Assembly: GCF_963677845.1 (NCBI RefSeq)
Contig: NZ_OY782498.1
Span: 3,045,518-3,109,517, forward strand
Direction: 5' to 3'
Length of the DNA: 64,000 nt
From: an uncultured Pseudodesulfovibrio sp.
GTDB lineage: Bacteria > Desulfobacterota > Desulfovibrionia > Desulfovibrionales > Desulfovibrionaceae
The position numbers were made by a program, and so were the translations under genes. The first letter of the stretch is position 1. Every line of letters starts with the position of its first letter. Of this stretch, positions 36,607 through 46,243 are shown in pieces. The notes below the pieces were generated by a model. It saw only the letters and a list, made by a program, of their open reading frames with translations. It made no database searches and was not told the DNA's origin.

Positions 36607-37530
36607 ATGCTTTCGCGCACACGCAAGGAAAAGGCCATCAAGGCCGGATTTTTGATCGCCGCCAGTGCATCCATCATCGCACTGGGCCTGATCATGTATT
36701 TTCTGGTGGGAGAAGCCCTGCCCACGTTCATGGGCTTTGACGCCATGGGCGAAAAATTTCAGGGCGTCAACTTTTTCGATTTCATCTTCGGCGGACAATG
36801 GAAACCCGTTTCCGAAAATCCCCAATGGGGTATTCTGCCGCTCATCATGGGATCTGTCTGGGTGACGCTCATCTCCTCGGTCATCGCCATTCCACTCGGC
36901 ATTATGACAGCCGTCTATCTGGCCGAAATAGCTCCGAACAAAGTCCGGGAAATCGTCAAGCCCATGGTTGAATTGCTGGCTTCACTGCCGTCCGTGGTCA
37001 TCGGCTTTTTCGGTCTGGCTGTCGTGGCACCACTTCTCCTTGATATTTTTGACATCCGTTTCGGCGTCAACATGCTTAACGCCTCGATCATGCTCGCTTT
37101 CATGGCGGTTCCAACCATCACTTCCATTGCCGAAGATGCCATTCACTCTGTCCCCGCCGAACTTCGTGAGGGATCACTGGCTCTCGGTGCCACTCGCTTC
37201 GAAACCATCTGGCGAGTCGTCATCCCGGCGTCCCTGTCCGGTCTGTCCACCGCCGTTATTCTCGGCATGTCCCGCTCCATCGGTGAAACCATGGTCGTAC
37301 TCATGGTGGCTGGTGGCGCAGCGCGTATCCCTGACTCGATTTTCGACCCGGTCAGGCCCATGCCCGCGTCCATTGCGGCAGAAATGGGCGAAACAAGTTT
37401 CGGTTTGGAAATGCACTATTTCTCACTCTTCGCCATCGCCATGGTCCTGTTCCTCATCACATTCCTGTTCAACCTTCTAGCCGATCACATCGCACACAAA
37501 TATAAACAAGTCGGCTCTGCAAGCCTCTAG
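36607..37530 (+). CDS. pstC: Phosphate ABC transporter permease PstC
   Basis: 307 aa with six membrane helices. The permease-family signature is seen at EDAIHSVPAELREGSLALGATRFETIWRVVIPASLSG, the EAA loop that docks on the ATPase. SLPSVVIGFFGL is typical of Pst permeases. A 50-residue N-terminal cytoplasmic/periplasmic part precedes the core. GAGG precedes the start. It lies 82 bp after pstS and 10 bp before pstA. Confidence 0.93.
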   Translation: MLSRTRKEKAIKAGFLIAASASIIALGLIMYFLVGEALPTFMGFDAMGEKFQGVNFFDFIFGGQWKPVSENPQWGILPLIMGSVWVTLISSVIAIPLGIMTAVYLAEIAPNKVREIVKPMVELLASLPSVVIGFFGLAVVAPLLLDIFDIRFGVNMLNASIMLAFMAVPTITSIAEDAIHSVPAELREGSLALGATRFETIWRVVIPASLSGLSTAVILGMSRSIGETMVVLMVAGGAARIPDSIFDPVRPMPASIAAEMGETSFGLEMHYFSLFAIAMVLFLITFLFNLLADHIAHKYKQVGSASL

Positions 37531-37540
37531 GTATAAGGAA

Positions 37541-38473
37541 ATGTCTGAAATGATAAGTAATGACATGGTCATCAACGATTCCAATATCCCGGACACCGCC
37601 AGGTCACGCTTCCGACGCAAATTCACACAAGAAGTATGGTTCGGCATGTTTCGCGGTGCGGTCGCCATCAACGGCCTCGCGCTCTTTATCATCGTCGGCT
37701 ATATGGTCTATTATGGTTTACCCGCCATTTCCTGGGATTTCCTCACCGGACAGCCGACAGAAGGAGGTCTTGCAGGTGGCATCTTCCCCTGCATCGTCGG
37801 GACCTTCTATCTTTCCATCGGCTCCATGGGACTGGCCCTGCCACTGGGTGTCGCCGCCGCCATTTATCTCCATGAATATGCAACGCCCGGTCCATTCATG
37901 CGCATCATCCGACTGTGTATCAACAATCTGGCAGGCGTGCCGTCCGTTGTCTTCGGACTGTTCGGCATGGCCTTCTTTGTGGCCTCGCGGGACCTCGGCG
38001 GTCTCGGCATGGGCGTGTCCATCGCCGCAGGTTGCATGACGCTGGCGGTGCTTATCCTGCCGGTCATCATCGGCACTTCTGAAGAAGCACTACGATCCGT
38101 TCCAGACACCTACCGCGAAGCTTCACTCGGACTTGGCGCCACCAAATGGCAGACCATCTTCAAAGTGGTACTCCCTTCAGCTCTGCCCGGCATCCTGACC
38201 GGTTCAATCTTGTCCATTTCCCGCGCCGCCGGAGAAACGGCGGCGATCATGTTTACCGCTGCGGCCAGTTACAATCCAACGCTTCCGTCATCCATCTTCG
38301 ACGAAGTCATGGCCTTGCCTTACCAGATATACTCGCTTTCGGTTTCCTCCACCGACCCCGAAGCAACCCTTCCGCTCCAGTACGGCACCTCTCTTGTACT
38401 GGTGGCTCTGGTCCTCGGCATGAACCTTATTGCCATACTTCTGAGATCACACCTCAGAAAGAAGCTGACCTAG
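37541..38473 (+). CDS. pstA: Phosphate ABC transporter permease PstA
   Basis: 310 aa with six membrane helices. GVPSVVFGLFGMAFF and the EAA loop EEALRSVPDTYREASLGLGATKWQTIFKVVLPSALPG mark it. The first ATG is very close to its AAGG site; the ATG 12 nt later is an alternative start. It is the last gene of the unit: a strong terminator follows and the next gene is on the other strand, so pstB and phoU must be elsewhere. Confidence 0.92.
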   Translation: MSEMISNDMVINDSNIPDTARSRFRRKFTQEVWFGMFRGAVAINGLALFIIVGYMVYYGLPAISWDFLTGQPTEGGLAGGIFPCIVGTFYLSIGSMGLALPLGVAAAIYLHEYATPGPFMRIIRLCINNLAGVPSVVFGLFGMAFFVASRDLGGLGMGVSIAAGCMTLAVLILPVIIGTSEEALRSVPDTYREASLGLGATKWQTIFKVVLPSALPGILTGSILSISRAAGETAAIMFTAAASYNPTLPSSIFDEVMALPYQIYSLSVSSTDPEATLPLQYGTSLVLVALVLGMNLIAILLRSHLRKKLT

Positions 38474-38491
38474 ATCAAAACCTCAGCGGAA

Positions 38492-38521
38492 AGCCCCCTG
38501 TATCATGTGATACAGGGGGCT
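38492..38521 (+). terminator. Intrinsic terminator of the pst unit
   Basis: Perfect 14-bp stem AGCCCCCTGTATCA / TGATACAGGGGGCT with a 2-nt loop plus TTTT. The convergent glycosyltransferase gene ends 6 bp away and may share it. Confidence 0.85.
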
Positions 38522-38526
38522 TTTAC

Positions 38527-39627
38527 TTACTGATTATGACTATTGAGAGTCCGAGAATACAACTGCATATACCCAGAGACCATGCGTTGATAAGAAAATC
38601 GTTTTTGCCCGGTGGAGTAGGCTTCCATACCCATCTGACGAATCATGACTGGATTGGCCAGAAGCGTGGTGGCAGCATCCAGAAATGCGGCCTGATCCCC
38701 CGGCGGCACAAGCATACCAGTAACACGATCAGTGATTTGCTCAGGTACACCGCCCACAGCGTAGGACACGACGGGTAGATTTTGGGACATGGCTTCCAGA
38801 ATAACCAGTGAATGATTGTCCGCCTTGGTGGGGTACAGCAACACATCGGCAGCCGTCATAAGCAAAGAAAGCTTCCGACGTTCCACATAAGGCCAAATCA
38901 CAAGATCACCCTGTCGCTCTTCTTTGTCGCCACCCACAGCAAAACACAATAATTCCGGGTGTCGATCCTTGAGTTGCTGCCATATACCCCGCCACGCATC
39001 ACCCGACTTATAAGCAGCAGTCATCCCCCCATGGGCCGCGAACACCACTACCTTGGCAGCGGGGTTAATACCGAGCTGCTGCCTCGCCGCAGCTTTGGGA
39101 AGCGGACGATTGGGCCATGGGATACCGTTGGGAATCACGGCCACTGTACGATGAAGATGTGTCCGGGCCAAACGAGCCAACCAGCGCGACGGAGCTACCA
39201 ATGTCGGTTCCAATCGTCGTACCTGTTTACATTTCGCCTTTCGGATCACAGAAGAATCTGGAAATTTTCTTGGACAAGGCTCCGCACATTCTTCGTCAAG
39301 AGAAGGACAGTCCAATGGATACGGGCAACCGCCGGTAAACAGATCACAATCGTGCATGGTGATAATGATTTTCCGCCCCGGAGCAATGGAACCCAGCAAA
39401 GCTGGCCAGTTTCCGGTACAATGCACATGCCCCAAAGCCACATCAGATAAATAACGACCAAAATCCTCAGGCAAAATGGCTGTACCGTCCGCCTTTTCAG
39501 CCAGCTCAAAGCTCAAATTCGTTTCAACTTTCTGCTTCTTCAGACCGGAAATGAGAAGACGGGCAACCCGCGTCGCCCCACCGCTCGCTTCAAGCCCGGT
39601 ATGATGATAAATTGGAGGGAGGTCCAT
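38527..39627 (-). CDS. Glycosyltransferase family 4
   Basis: 366 aa, GT-B fold. The C-terminal donor domain carries VIPNGIPW, FAAHGG and EAMSQNLPVVSYAVGGVPEQI, the GT4 E-x7-E region. An acceptor-side insert (about residues 91-125) has five to six Cys (HDCDLFTGGC, PLDCP, ECAEPCP), seen in the WcaC-like branch and possibly a metal site. Uses a nucleotide sugar to extend a glycan; substrate unknown. Its ATG lies 4 bp after the stop of the acyl-CoA synthetase/GNAT gene, hence coupled to it, an odd partner. Confidence 0.85.
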   Translation of the reverse strand: MDLPPIYHHTGLEASGGATRVARLLISGLKKQKVETNLSFELAEKADGTAILPEDFGRYLSDVALGHVHCTGNWPALLGSIAPGRKIIITMHDCDLFTGGCPYPLDCPSLDEECAEPCPRKFPDSSVIRKAKCKQVRRLEPTLVAPSRWLARLARTHLHRTVAVIPNGIPWPNRPLPKAAARQQLGINPAAKVVVFAAHGGMTAAYKSGDAWRGIWQQLKDRHPELLCFAVGGDKEERQGDLVIWPYVERRKLSLLMTAADVLLYPTKADNHSLVILEAMSQNLPVVSYAVGGVPEQITDRVTGMLVPPGDQAAFLDAATTLLANPVMIRQMGMEAYSTGQKRFSYQRMVSGYMQLYSRTLNSHNQ

Positions 39628-39630
39628 ATA

Positions 39631-42336
39631 TTAAATATCCACCTTCTCCATATCCAACGTCATATTCACCAGATCCTCATCGTGTTGATCAGGCGTGATC
39701 ACAAAACCAAACTTCTTGGACAAGCCCTGCATGGCTTTATTCTCGCGCATGGTCTGACCTTCCAGCACATGGGTTCCGCGTTCCTTGGTATACTGGATAC
39801 CCTTATGGAACAGCATTGACCCAAGACCTTCGCCTTTCTGGTCGGATCGAACCACAATGGCAAACTCCGCTTCGGAATTATCCGGTCTTGTATTGGTTCG
39901 CATGACCCCCAAAGTTTCTGGTTCTCCTCTTTCATCCGGTGCCGTGGCAATAAACGCCATCTCTCGATCGTAATCAATCTGGGTAAAACGGGCGATGTCC
40001 TTGTGATCGAAGTCGCGCTGGACCACACCAAAGAACCGCAACCGCAAATCCTCGTCAGACAGGCTGGACAAAAATGTTCGGTGTGTTTTTTCATCTTCAG
40101 GGCGGATAGGACGCAAGGTCACCTGACGGCCAGTCTTAAGCACCACACATTCTTCCAGCTCACGAGGATAGGGTCGAATGGCAAGTCGGGCTTCTCCCTC
40201 ACCCTCAAACGGTGCTATCTCCACCTTGCCACCCAAAGCGAGCACGCCTTCGGAATCTGCATACAATGGGTTAATATCAATAGACATGATCTGCGGCACG
40301 TCCACTATAAGCTGTGAAATCTGAATCAGAGTCAGACAAATATCATCAATATCCACCGGCAACTGAGATGGAGTCCCTCGAAGCAGGGCGGCTATCCGAG
40401 TTCGGCTAACCAATTCCTTGGCCAAGGACATGGAAAGCGGAGGCAGAGTAAGGGCCTGATCCTGAATCATCTCGCGAGCCATACCGCCATGTCCAAAATG
40501 AAGAACCGGCCCAAACACGGAATCCACGGTGGCAGACACGGAAAGTTCATGCGCTCCGGGCCTGCGTCCCATTTTCTGTACTGTGAAGCCTTCAATATAG
40601 GCGTCGGGACGTTCACGAGTGCACCGGGCCAGAATGGAAGCAGCACCTTCCCAAACCCGTTCCGGGGTCTCCAAATCAAGCATGACCCCACCCACATCGA
40701 ATGGTTGTGGAATCTGTGGACTGCGAAGTTTCAACGCTACGGGGTATCCCAATGCGTCTGCGGCAATAACCGCTTCCTTTGCCGAAACCGCAATACGTGT
40801 TTCAACCACAGGGATACCATAGGCCGCAAGAATGTCCTTGGCCTCAGGTTCAGTCAGGGAATCACGCTCATCATCAAGCGCTTTCTGAACAATAGCTCGT
40901 GCGCTGGATGTGTCCGGGAAGAAGTCCGTAGGCAAAGAGTCGGGAGTCTCAATGAGCATCTCCTGGTTGCGCAAATACTCAGCCATATACAGAAAAGCCT
41001 GCACCGCCTGAGTCGGAGTTTCATACGTCGGGATATCCGCTTTGCGGAACACCTCGCGGGCTTCTTCTGCCGCACCCGAACCAAGCCACGCCGTAAGCAC
41101 CATGCGTTTGACCCGCTTCAACGAATCTCGCAGAGCCTCGGCCACCTCCCTGTCGGGCTGAGCCATCCATGGCACATGCATAACCAATATACCATTGGCA
41201 GTCTTATCCTTGATAAGCAACTTAAGCACTGCGGAGTACGCCTTGCCGTCTGCATTAAATGGAATATCCACAGGATTGGCACGGGACCAGTTTTCCGATC
41301 CCAATATACCGTCGATGGCTTTGATGGTTTCATCGGAAAGCGGAGCCAGTTCTCCACCGCCACCTAAAAGTCGATCCGCAGCAAGAATTCCAGCCGAAGT
41401 TCCGTTAGTAAGAATGGCGAGTTTTTTGCCGTATACCTGTCTCGGCGTTCCCAACGTCTGGGCCGCATCGAAAAGTCCGTCAATATCTTCCACCCGAAGC
41501 ATACCGGCACGCCGAAAAGCCACGTCATAGACCTCATCCATAAGTCGACGATCACCGGTCTCCAACAGTTTCACATCTCCAAGGACGGTATCCAGTGCCT
41601 GACCGGGACGGATAACCAACACCGGCTTGTTGCGAGACGCGGCACGGGCTGCTGACATAAATTCGCGAGCATCCTTGATGGATTCCACATAAAGCATGAT
41701 GGACCGGGTCAAAGGATCAGAACCGAGGTAGTCCAAAATATCCGCAAAGGTCACATCAATACGACTTCCCAGAGCGATCATGTGAGAAAAACCAATGCCT
41801 TTGTCGATGGCCCAATCCAGAACCGTAGCAAACAGAGAATCTGACTGGGAAATAAAAGCGACCTTGCCCGGCCCTACAGCCCCATAAGCCAAAGAGGCGT
41901 TCAAATTAAGCGACGGGACCATGAAGCCGAGAGACTTGGGACCGATAATCCGTATTTCAGGAGGCTTGGCAATACCAAGAATGGTGGATTTAACATCCAG
42001 TCGCTCTTCAGGTGTCATGGAAGCGAAACCAGATCCCATGAGCACGGCGCCCTTGGTCCCCCGTTCCTTGAGGGAATGAATGATCTCGGGGACCTGATCA
42101 AGGGGCGAACAGACCACGGCTAAATCCGGGGTCTTGGGCAGGTGTTTGACCGACGGATGGGTCAACACACCCGCGATGGCTTCCGCCTCGTCAGAGACAG
42201 GCATGACCGGCCCCATAAAACCACCCGCCATGATATTGCGCATGACAATATTACCCGCATTACGTGGATCGTTGGTCGCCCCGATAACCGCAACGGATTT
42301 GGGCTTGAGGAGATACTCGAGATTGATGACGCTCAT
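39631..42336 (-). CDS. Acyl-CoA synthetase (NDP-forming)-like / GNAT acetyltransferase fusion (PatZ/Pka type)
   Basis: 901 aa from ATG 42336 with GAGG 7 nt upstream. N-terminal CoA-binding domain (LKPKSVAVIGATNDPRNAGN), succinyl-CoA-ligase-like domain, ATP-grasp domain (about 490-710: AYGIPVVETR, GYPVALKLRSPQIPQPFDVGGV) and a C-terminal GNAT domain (about 745-895) with VRSDQKGEGLGSMLF as acetyl-CoA loop. E. coli PatZ has the same order and about 886 aa and acetylates lysines of metabolic enzymes. The ligase GPNC motif reads GPKS, so ligase activity may be lost and CoA binding may be regulatory. Partner of the Sir2 deacylase in function. Confidence 0.85.
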   Translation of the reverse strand: MSVINLEYLLKPKSVAVIGATNDPRNAGNIVMRNIMAGGFMGPVMPVSDEAEAIAGVLTHPSVKHLPKTPDLAVVCSPLDQVPEIIHSLKERGTKGAVLMGSGFASMTPEERLDVKSTILGIAKPPEIRIIGPKSLGFMVPSLNLNASLAYGAVGPGKVAFISQSDSLFATVLDWAIDKGIGFSHMIALGSRIDVTFADILDYLGSDPLTRSIMLYVESIKDAREFMSAARAASRNKPVLVIRPGQALDTVLGDVKLLETGDRRLMDEVYDVAFRRAGMLRVEDIDGLFDAAQTLGTPRQVYGKKLAILTNGTSAGILAADRLLGGGGELAPLSDETIKAIDGILGSENWSRANPVDIPFNADGKAYSAVLKLLIKDKTANGILVMHVPWMAQPDREVAEALRDSLKRVKRMVLTAWLGSGAAEEAREVFRKADIPTYETPTQAVQAFLYMAEYLRNQEMLIETPDSLPTDFFPDTSSARAIVQKALDDERDSLTEPEAKDILAAYGIPVVETRIAVSAKEAVIAADALGYPVALKLRSPQIPQPFDVGGVMLDLETPERVWEGAASILARCTRERPDAYIEGFTVQKMGRRPGAHELSVSATVDSVFGPVLHFGHGGMAREMIQDQALTLPPLSMSLAKELVSRTRIAALLRGTPSQLPVDIDDICLTLIQISQLIVDVPQIMSIDINPLYADSEGVLALGGKVEIAPFEGEGEARLAIRPYPRELEECVVLKTGRQVTLRPIRPEDEKTHRTFLSSLSDEDLRLRFFGVVQRDFDHKDIARFTQIDYDREMAFIATAPDERGEPETLGVMRTNTRPDNSEAEFAIVVRSDQKGEGLGSMLFHKGIQYTKERGTHVLEGQTMRENKAMQGLSKKFGFVITPDQHDEDLVNMTLDMEKVDI

Positions 42337-42468
42337 ATGGTGCCTCGCGTGACATGTGTGCAGAATATATGAATGCAGGGTAGCGTGTTTTCCATAGGTC
42401 AGGCAACCAAGTATTGAAAACTGCCCATATTCTTGTTTCACATGCCTCAATGTAATATAGTCCTCATT

Positions 42469-43275
42469 ATGAAAACAGCCTCACCGTTATACGCAATACT
42501 CTTCTGTTTGTTTTTTTCTTCCTTTGCCATGGCTCAAAATCTGTCAATCGTCACCATGCTCGCACCTCCGCTCGCCTACGAGGAGAACGGCAAAGTGGAG
42601 GGCGCAATGGCGGATGTTGTCCGCGAAGGCCTCCGACGTATGGAACTCGAAGCAAAAATCACCATCATGCCTTGGAAGAGAGCCTTACATATGACGCAGG
42701 AAGGCGAGGCAGATGCTCTTTTTCAAGCAAGTAAAAACACCGAAAGACAGCAATGGTTTCATTATCCCGAAGAGCCACTGTATGCGGTAAAAATTATCGC
42801 AGTAAAACGAATCCGGGAATCCATCCTCTTTTCGCCAGACCGATATGACTACTCACAATATACTCTCGGCATGGTCCGTGGTTATTATTTTGGCCCGCAC
42901 CTCGAATCGTTTCTAAAAAAGACTCGTTTCAAAAAAAGAGAACTGGTTTCCAACCCTCGATTTAATTTCACCAAGCTTGCTCAAGGCCGCATAGATATGC
43001 TCATCACAAATATAGATACTGCCCGACAAATCATCAGCGAACCTGACTTTCAATATTTACTCGAAATAATTACCGGACCAAAGGGTGCACCTATAGCTCT
43101 GGACGAACCCAAGACGTATCTTGCCTTTTCCAAAAGAAGCATGACAAAAAACATCGCTGAAAAATTTTCCAACGCGCTCAAACTCATGAAAAAAGATGGA
43201 ACGTATGACCGCATTCTCAACTCATATTACCCGGCTCGAAAACACAAACAGAAAAAAGACGTTCACACACCCTAA
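42469..43275 (+). CDS. Periplasmic solute-binding protein (family 3 type)
   Basis: 268 aa. Signal peptide KTASPLYAILFCLFFSSFAMA, cut before QNLS. The mature part is an SBP-bac-3-like domain: PPLAYEENGKVEGAMADVVREGL, MPWKRALHMTQEGEADALF, and a final GTYDRILNSYY. Binds small polar compounds, probably amino acids. No permease gene is nearby, so it may feed another transporter or act as a sensor. The ATG at 42469 lacks a clear ribosome binding site. Confidence 0.8.
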   Translation: MKTASPLYAILFCLFFSSFAMAQNLSIVTMLAPPLAYEENGKVEGAMADVVREGLRRMELEAKITIMPWKRALHMTQEGEADALFQASKNTERQQWFHYPEEPLYAVKIIAVKRIRESILFSPDRYDYSQYTLGMVRGYYFGPHLESFLKKTRFKKRELVSNPRFNFTKLAQGRIDMLITNIDTARQIISEPDFQYLLEIITGPKGAPIALDEPKTYLAFSKRSMTKNIAEKFSNALKLMKKDGTYDRILNSYYPARKHKQKKDVHTP

Positions 43276-43345
43276 AGATAACGGACTCTTTGCCGATAGG
43301 TCTTATAAGAAGGTCGAGCCAATTTTATAGAAGGAGCGTTTTGTC

Positions 43346-43801
43346 ATGGCTATCGAATCTTTGGCCCAACAAACATCTACATTTGTGGATTCCTTGAGCA
43401 TCAAGCCCGCACCTTCCGCCGAAAAGACAGCGGATGAAACCAGCATGGAGATCAAAACTCCTGTTCAAGGGGATACCGTGACCATTTCCGAAGAAGCACG
43501 CGCCCTGATTGCTCCGGAAAGTTCTGGCGAATCCGATCAAAGTGAAGATTCCGCTGTCGACCAGACAATCAAGATGCTCAAACAGCAAATTGAAAAACTG
43601 GAACAAGAAGTAGAAGAGCTTGAAGACAGCGATCTGCCTGAGAAGATGAAGCGCACACAAGTGCAAGAAAAACAGAATCAGATCATGGAATTGCGTGACC
43701 AGTTGAACACGGCGATGGAAAACAAACTGAAAGCCGCGGGTGTGGCTGTAGGCGGCGGGACACGCGCCAACGGCTTTGGCAACAGCGCTTCCAATTTCTA
43801 G
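43346..43801 (+). CDS. Coiled-coil protein of unknown function (FlxA-like size)
   Basis: 151 aa; GAAGGAG precedes the ATG. A helical coiled coil spans about residues 72-130 (MLKQQIEKLEQEVEELEDSD, KQNQIMELRDQLNT). The N-terminal half is acidic and disordered with an ISEEARAL motif, as in proteins related to flagellar FlxA or the FlgM/anti-sigma tail. The C-terminus is Gly/Asn-rich. No signal peptide. Followed by a strong terminator. The family assignment is tentative. Confidence 0.65.
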   Translation: MAIESLAQQTSTFVDSLSIKPAPSAEKTADETSMEIKTPVQGDTVTISEEARALIAPESSGESDQSEDSAVDQTIKMLKQQIEKLEQEVEELEDSDLPEKMKRTQVQEKQNQIMELRDQLNTAMENKLKAAGVAVGGGTRANGFGNSASNF

Positions 43802-43821
43802 ACAAAGCCATATGAATTATC

Positions 43822-43849
43822 AGACGCGGCAGGATCACCTGCCGCGTCT
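43822..43849 (+). terminator. Intrinsic terminator after the coiled-coil gene
   Basis: Perfect 12-bp stem AGACGCGGCAGG / CCTGCCGCGTCT with a 4-nt loop and eight Ts. Confidence 0.92.
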
Positions 43850-43906
43850 TTTTTTTGAAAAAGCACCACCTTTCCCACTCATCCACATCGGGAACGATTA
43901 TAGACC

Positions 43907-43934
43907 TTGACTGACATTTTGGCGTTCGTATATT
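43907..43934 (+). promoter_or_regulatory. Promoter of the Asn-rich repeat protein gene
   Basis: TTGACT, 16 bp, TATATT, about 75 bp before the start at 44011. The spacer is one short of ideal. The gene therefore has its own promoter right after the preceding terminator. Confidence 0.6.
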
Positions 43935-44010
43935 GTATATATGCCGAAATGCCCCGGGGTGGGCATCAATCAGACCATGGAAGGTCTGCTCGCGGCGGGG
44001 AGAGACACCC

Positions 44011-46164
44011 ATGTCCATGTCGAGTGTAACCGACTTCATCGTAGCCGGACCAGCCGGTCAGGTGACAGCCGGGCCAGCAGGCTCATTTCAAGCCGGACCA
44101 GCCGGTCAAATCGTTACGGGAGAACCGGGCCATGTGCCCATTGACACCACTCCTGCACGCGTGATGATCGACACATCTATGGCCAGAATTCCCTATTCCA
44201 GCCCAACCGGGGGCAGCAACGCCAGTGCCTATGCAGGTGCCGGAGGCGCATCCTTTGGCGGAGGCTCCCTCGCAGGGACAAGCAGTACGGGCGGCTCGTT
44301 TGGCGGCGGAGCTGTCGGCGGCGGTTCAAGCGCATCACACATCGGCGGTGGTGGCGGAGGCGGAGGCGGTGCAGTCAACAACACTGGTGCCGCACATATT
44401 GGCACAGGCGGTGGTCCTGGCACAGTCCAGAACAACACCGGCGGCAATTCAGTCGGCCAATCTACCGGCGCAGGAAGCTCGGGGCAGACTGGCAGTTCCA
44501 ACCCCATCAATATGAATAATACTGGCTCGGGCGGCGTATCCGGCGGAGCCAATGTCCCCATCTCCACAGAGTCGGGCAAGCCTGCGATCACACCATCTAC
44601 TGGCGGCGGCGGGCTTTCTGGTGGAGGCGGAGGAGCACCGGCCCAACCAGCAGGGGCACCCCCGACCAGCGCAACTGGCAACGTTGCCATCGCACCACAA
44701 ATGGGTATTCAGCCCATCTCCCCTGCGGGATCTGTTCCCATGACACCCAAGGTGGGATTTTCCATGCCCACCCTGTCCGGTTTTGTACCCATCTCACCAG
44801 CTGGCACCATCCCAGCTTCCAAGATGACACAACCGCATGGCATGTATTTCGGGCATACCCAAAGCTGGCCCAGCGATGTCATTCATCATACCAAGCACTC
44901 CGCACCGTACTCTCCGCCAAAAACGCCCATGGCCCCATGGATTCCTACAGCGGACGGCTATGCCGAACCATACGAATCTCCCAAGGTTAACTTTGCTGAC
45001 ACCAACGGTCCCGGCAGTAATATTGACATGCGGTCCGAATATTCCCTGAACATCGACCAAACGCAGGATATTCAACAGTCGCACCTGACAACGAACAATG
45101 AGTCCGTAGACCGATCTTTGGATCAGTCCATGAACTCATCCATCCACCGTAGCGACCAGTATCTCACAGAAAACAACGTGGACAATTCCGTCTCCCGCAA
45201 CCAAGATATGAGCACCGTGGAAAATCATCAATTGACCCAGCAGCTCAGTCAGGTGACCAATCAAGAAAATATCACCGACAACGAGACCAACATTGTCAGT
45301 CAGCAGGACAATTCCAAGACGGTCAACAACACAGAGAACCAACAAATCAGCAACGAATCAGAAAATGTGAACATCAGGAATGTGGACGCCAGTCAAAACA
45401 CCAATGAAGACAGATCAACAGACCGCACCGAAGTGGACAATTCATCCGTTAGTTTCGTCAACGATCAGGACCTGACACTGGAGAATGACAACTCAGTCAC
45501 ACGAAATGAGGACCATTCAACCACCGTCCAGAATAGCGCAGAATACACCCAGCAACAGGTCGACAACTCCCAGACGAACTACAGCTCCGACAATGACATC
45601 AGCTTTACGGAAAACCGAAATTTCGAACAAAACATCAACGATACCCATGTCAACGAGACCGACAACTCGCGTCAGGTAGAGCAATCCACGGTGTTCAACT
45701 TCACGGAGCAGGACAATTCCGTGGAAAACCACATCAACAACAACGACACTATCCTCAACGAGCACAACGAGATGTCGTTTGCCTACAACCTCAGTTCAGA
45801 GAACAATTTCGATCAATCACGAAACATCGATCAGTCCACAAGCTTCCATTTCACGGATCAGGACAACTCCATTCAAAACATTATCACCAATAATGATACG
45901 AATCTGGTGGAAAACCACAATCTAACCATGGCCTTCCCGGAAACTCGCGTTGTAGAAAATGACAATTCCACATCTCTCTCTGTCACCAATAATTTCAACA
46001 GGGTCTCGGAAGACAATTCAGTCACCAACATTGTGGATGCCCGAGAAATGCACATTTCGACAAACGAAGCACCCACATACGTGTTTGATAATTCCTCCCA
46101 CGTCAGCATGAACTTCGCAGCACTTGAACGGATCGGCGGAGACATTGTGGCCGGTGCGGCATAG
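44011..46164 (+). CDS. Large Gly- and Asn-rich repeat protein, possible fibrous virion or surface protein
   Basis: 717 aa from ATG 44011 (GGGGAGA upstream). Residues 8-40 are octads of the type AGPAGQVT; 65-200 are Gly/Ser/Ala-rich; 230-280 repeat PISPAG-type units. Residues about 350-690 are an Asn/Asp/Gln-rich region with irregular repeats around QDNSVENHINNND; two units near 556 and 612 are close copies. Such repeats suggest a beta-solenoid or fibrous coil. No signal peptide, lipobox or sorting motif is seen, so secretion is unclear. It converges on the GNAT-fold/terminase operon with a terminator between. The link to the particle genes is positional only. Function unknown. Confidence 0.6.
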   Translation: MSMSSVTDFIVAGPAGQVTAGPAGSFQAGPAGQIVTGEPGHVPIDTTPARVMIDTSMARIPYSSPTGGSNASAYAGAGGASFGGGSLAGTSSTGGSFGGGAVGGGSSASHIGGGGGGGGGAVNNTGAAHIGTGGGPGTVQNNTGGNSVGQSTGAGSSGQTGSSNPINMNNTGSGGVSGGANVPISTESGKPAITPSTGGGGLSGGGGGAPAQPAGAPPTSATGNVAIAPQMGIQPISPAGSVPMTPKVGFSMPTLSGFVPISPAGTIPASKMTQPHGMYFGHTQSWPSDVIHHTKHSAPYSPPKTPMAPWIPTADGYAEPYESPKVNFADTNGPGSNIDMRSEYSLNIDQTQDIQQSHLTTNNESVDRSLDQSMNSSIHRSDQYLTENNVDNSVSRNQDMSTVENHQLTQQLSQVTNQENITDNETNIVSQQDNSKTVNNTENQQISNESENVNIRNVDASQNTNEDRSTDRTEVDNSSVSFVNDQDLTLENDNSVTRNEDHSTTVQNSAEYTQQQVDNSQTNYSSDNDISFTENRNFEQNINDTHVNETDNSRQVEQSTVFNFTEQDNSVENHINNNDTILNEHNEMSFAYNLSSENNFDQSRNIDQSTSFHFTDQDNSIQNIITNNDTNLVENHNLTMAFPETRVVENDNSTSLSVTNNFNRVSEDNSVTNIVDAREMHISTNEAPTYVFDNSSHVSMNFAALERIGGDIVAGAA

Positions 46165-46187
46165 ATCCAAATAAACCATAGACGAAA

Positions 46188-46217
46188 GAAGGCGAACATC
46201 TATAAATGTTCGCCTTC
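46188..46217 (+). terminator. Intrinsic terminator after the repeat-protein gene
   Basis: Perfect 12-bp stem GAAGGCGAACAT / ATGTTCGCCTTC with a 6-nt loop, followed by TTTCAATTTTTTT. Confidence 0.9.
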
Positions 46218-46243
46218 TTTCAATTTTTTTGGAAACCAAAGGG

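Noticed and set aside
44011..46164. Secreted adhesin
   Set aside because: No signal peptide, passenger-translocator or sorting motif is visible despite the repeats.
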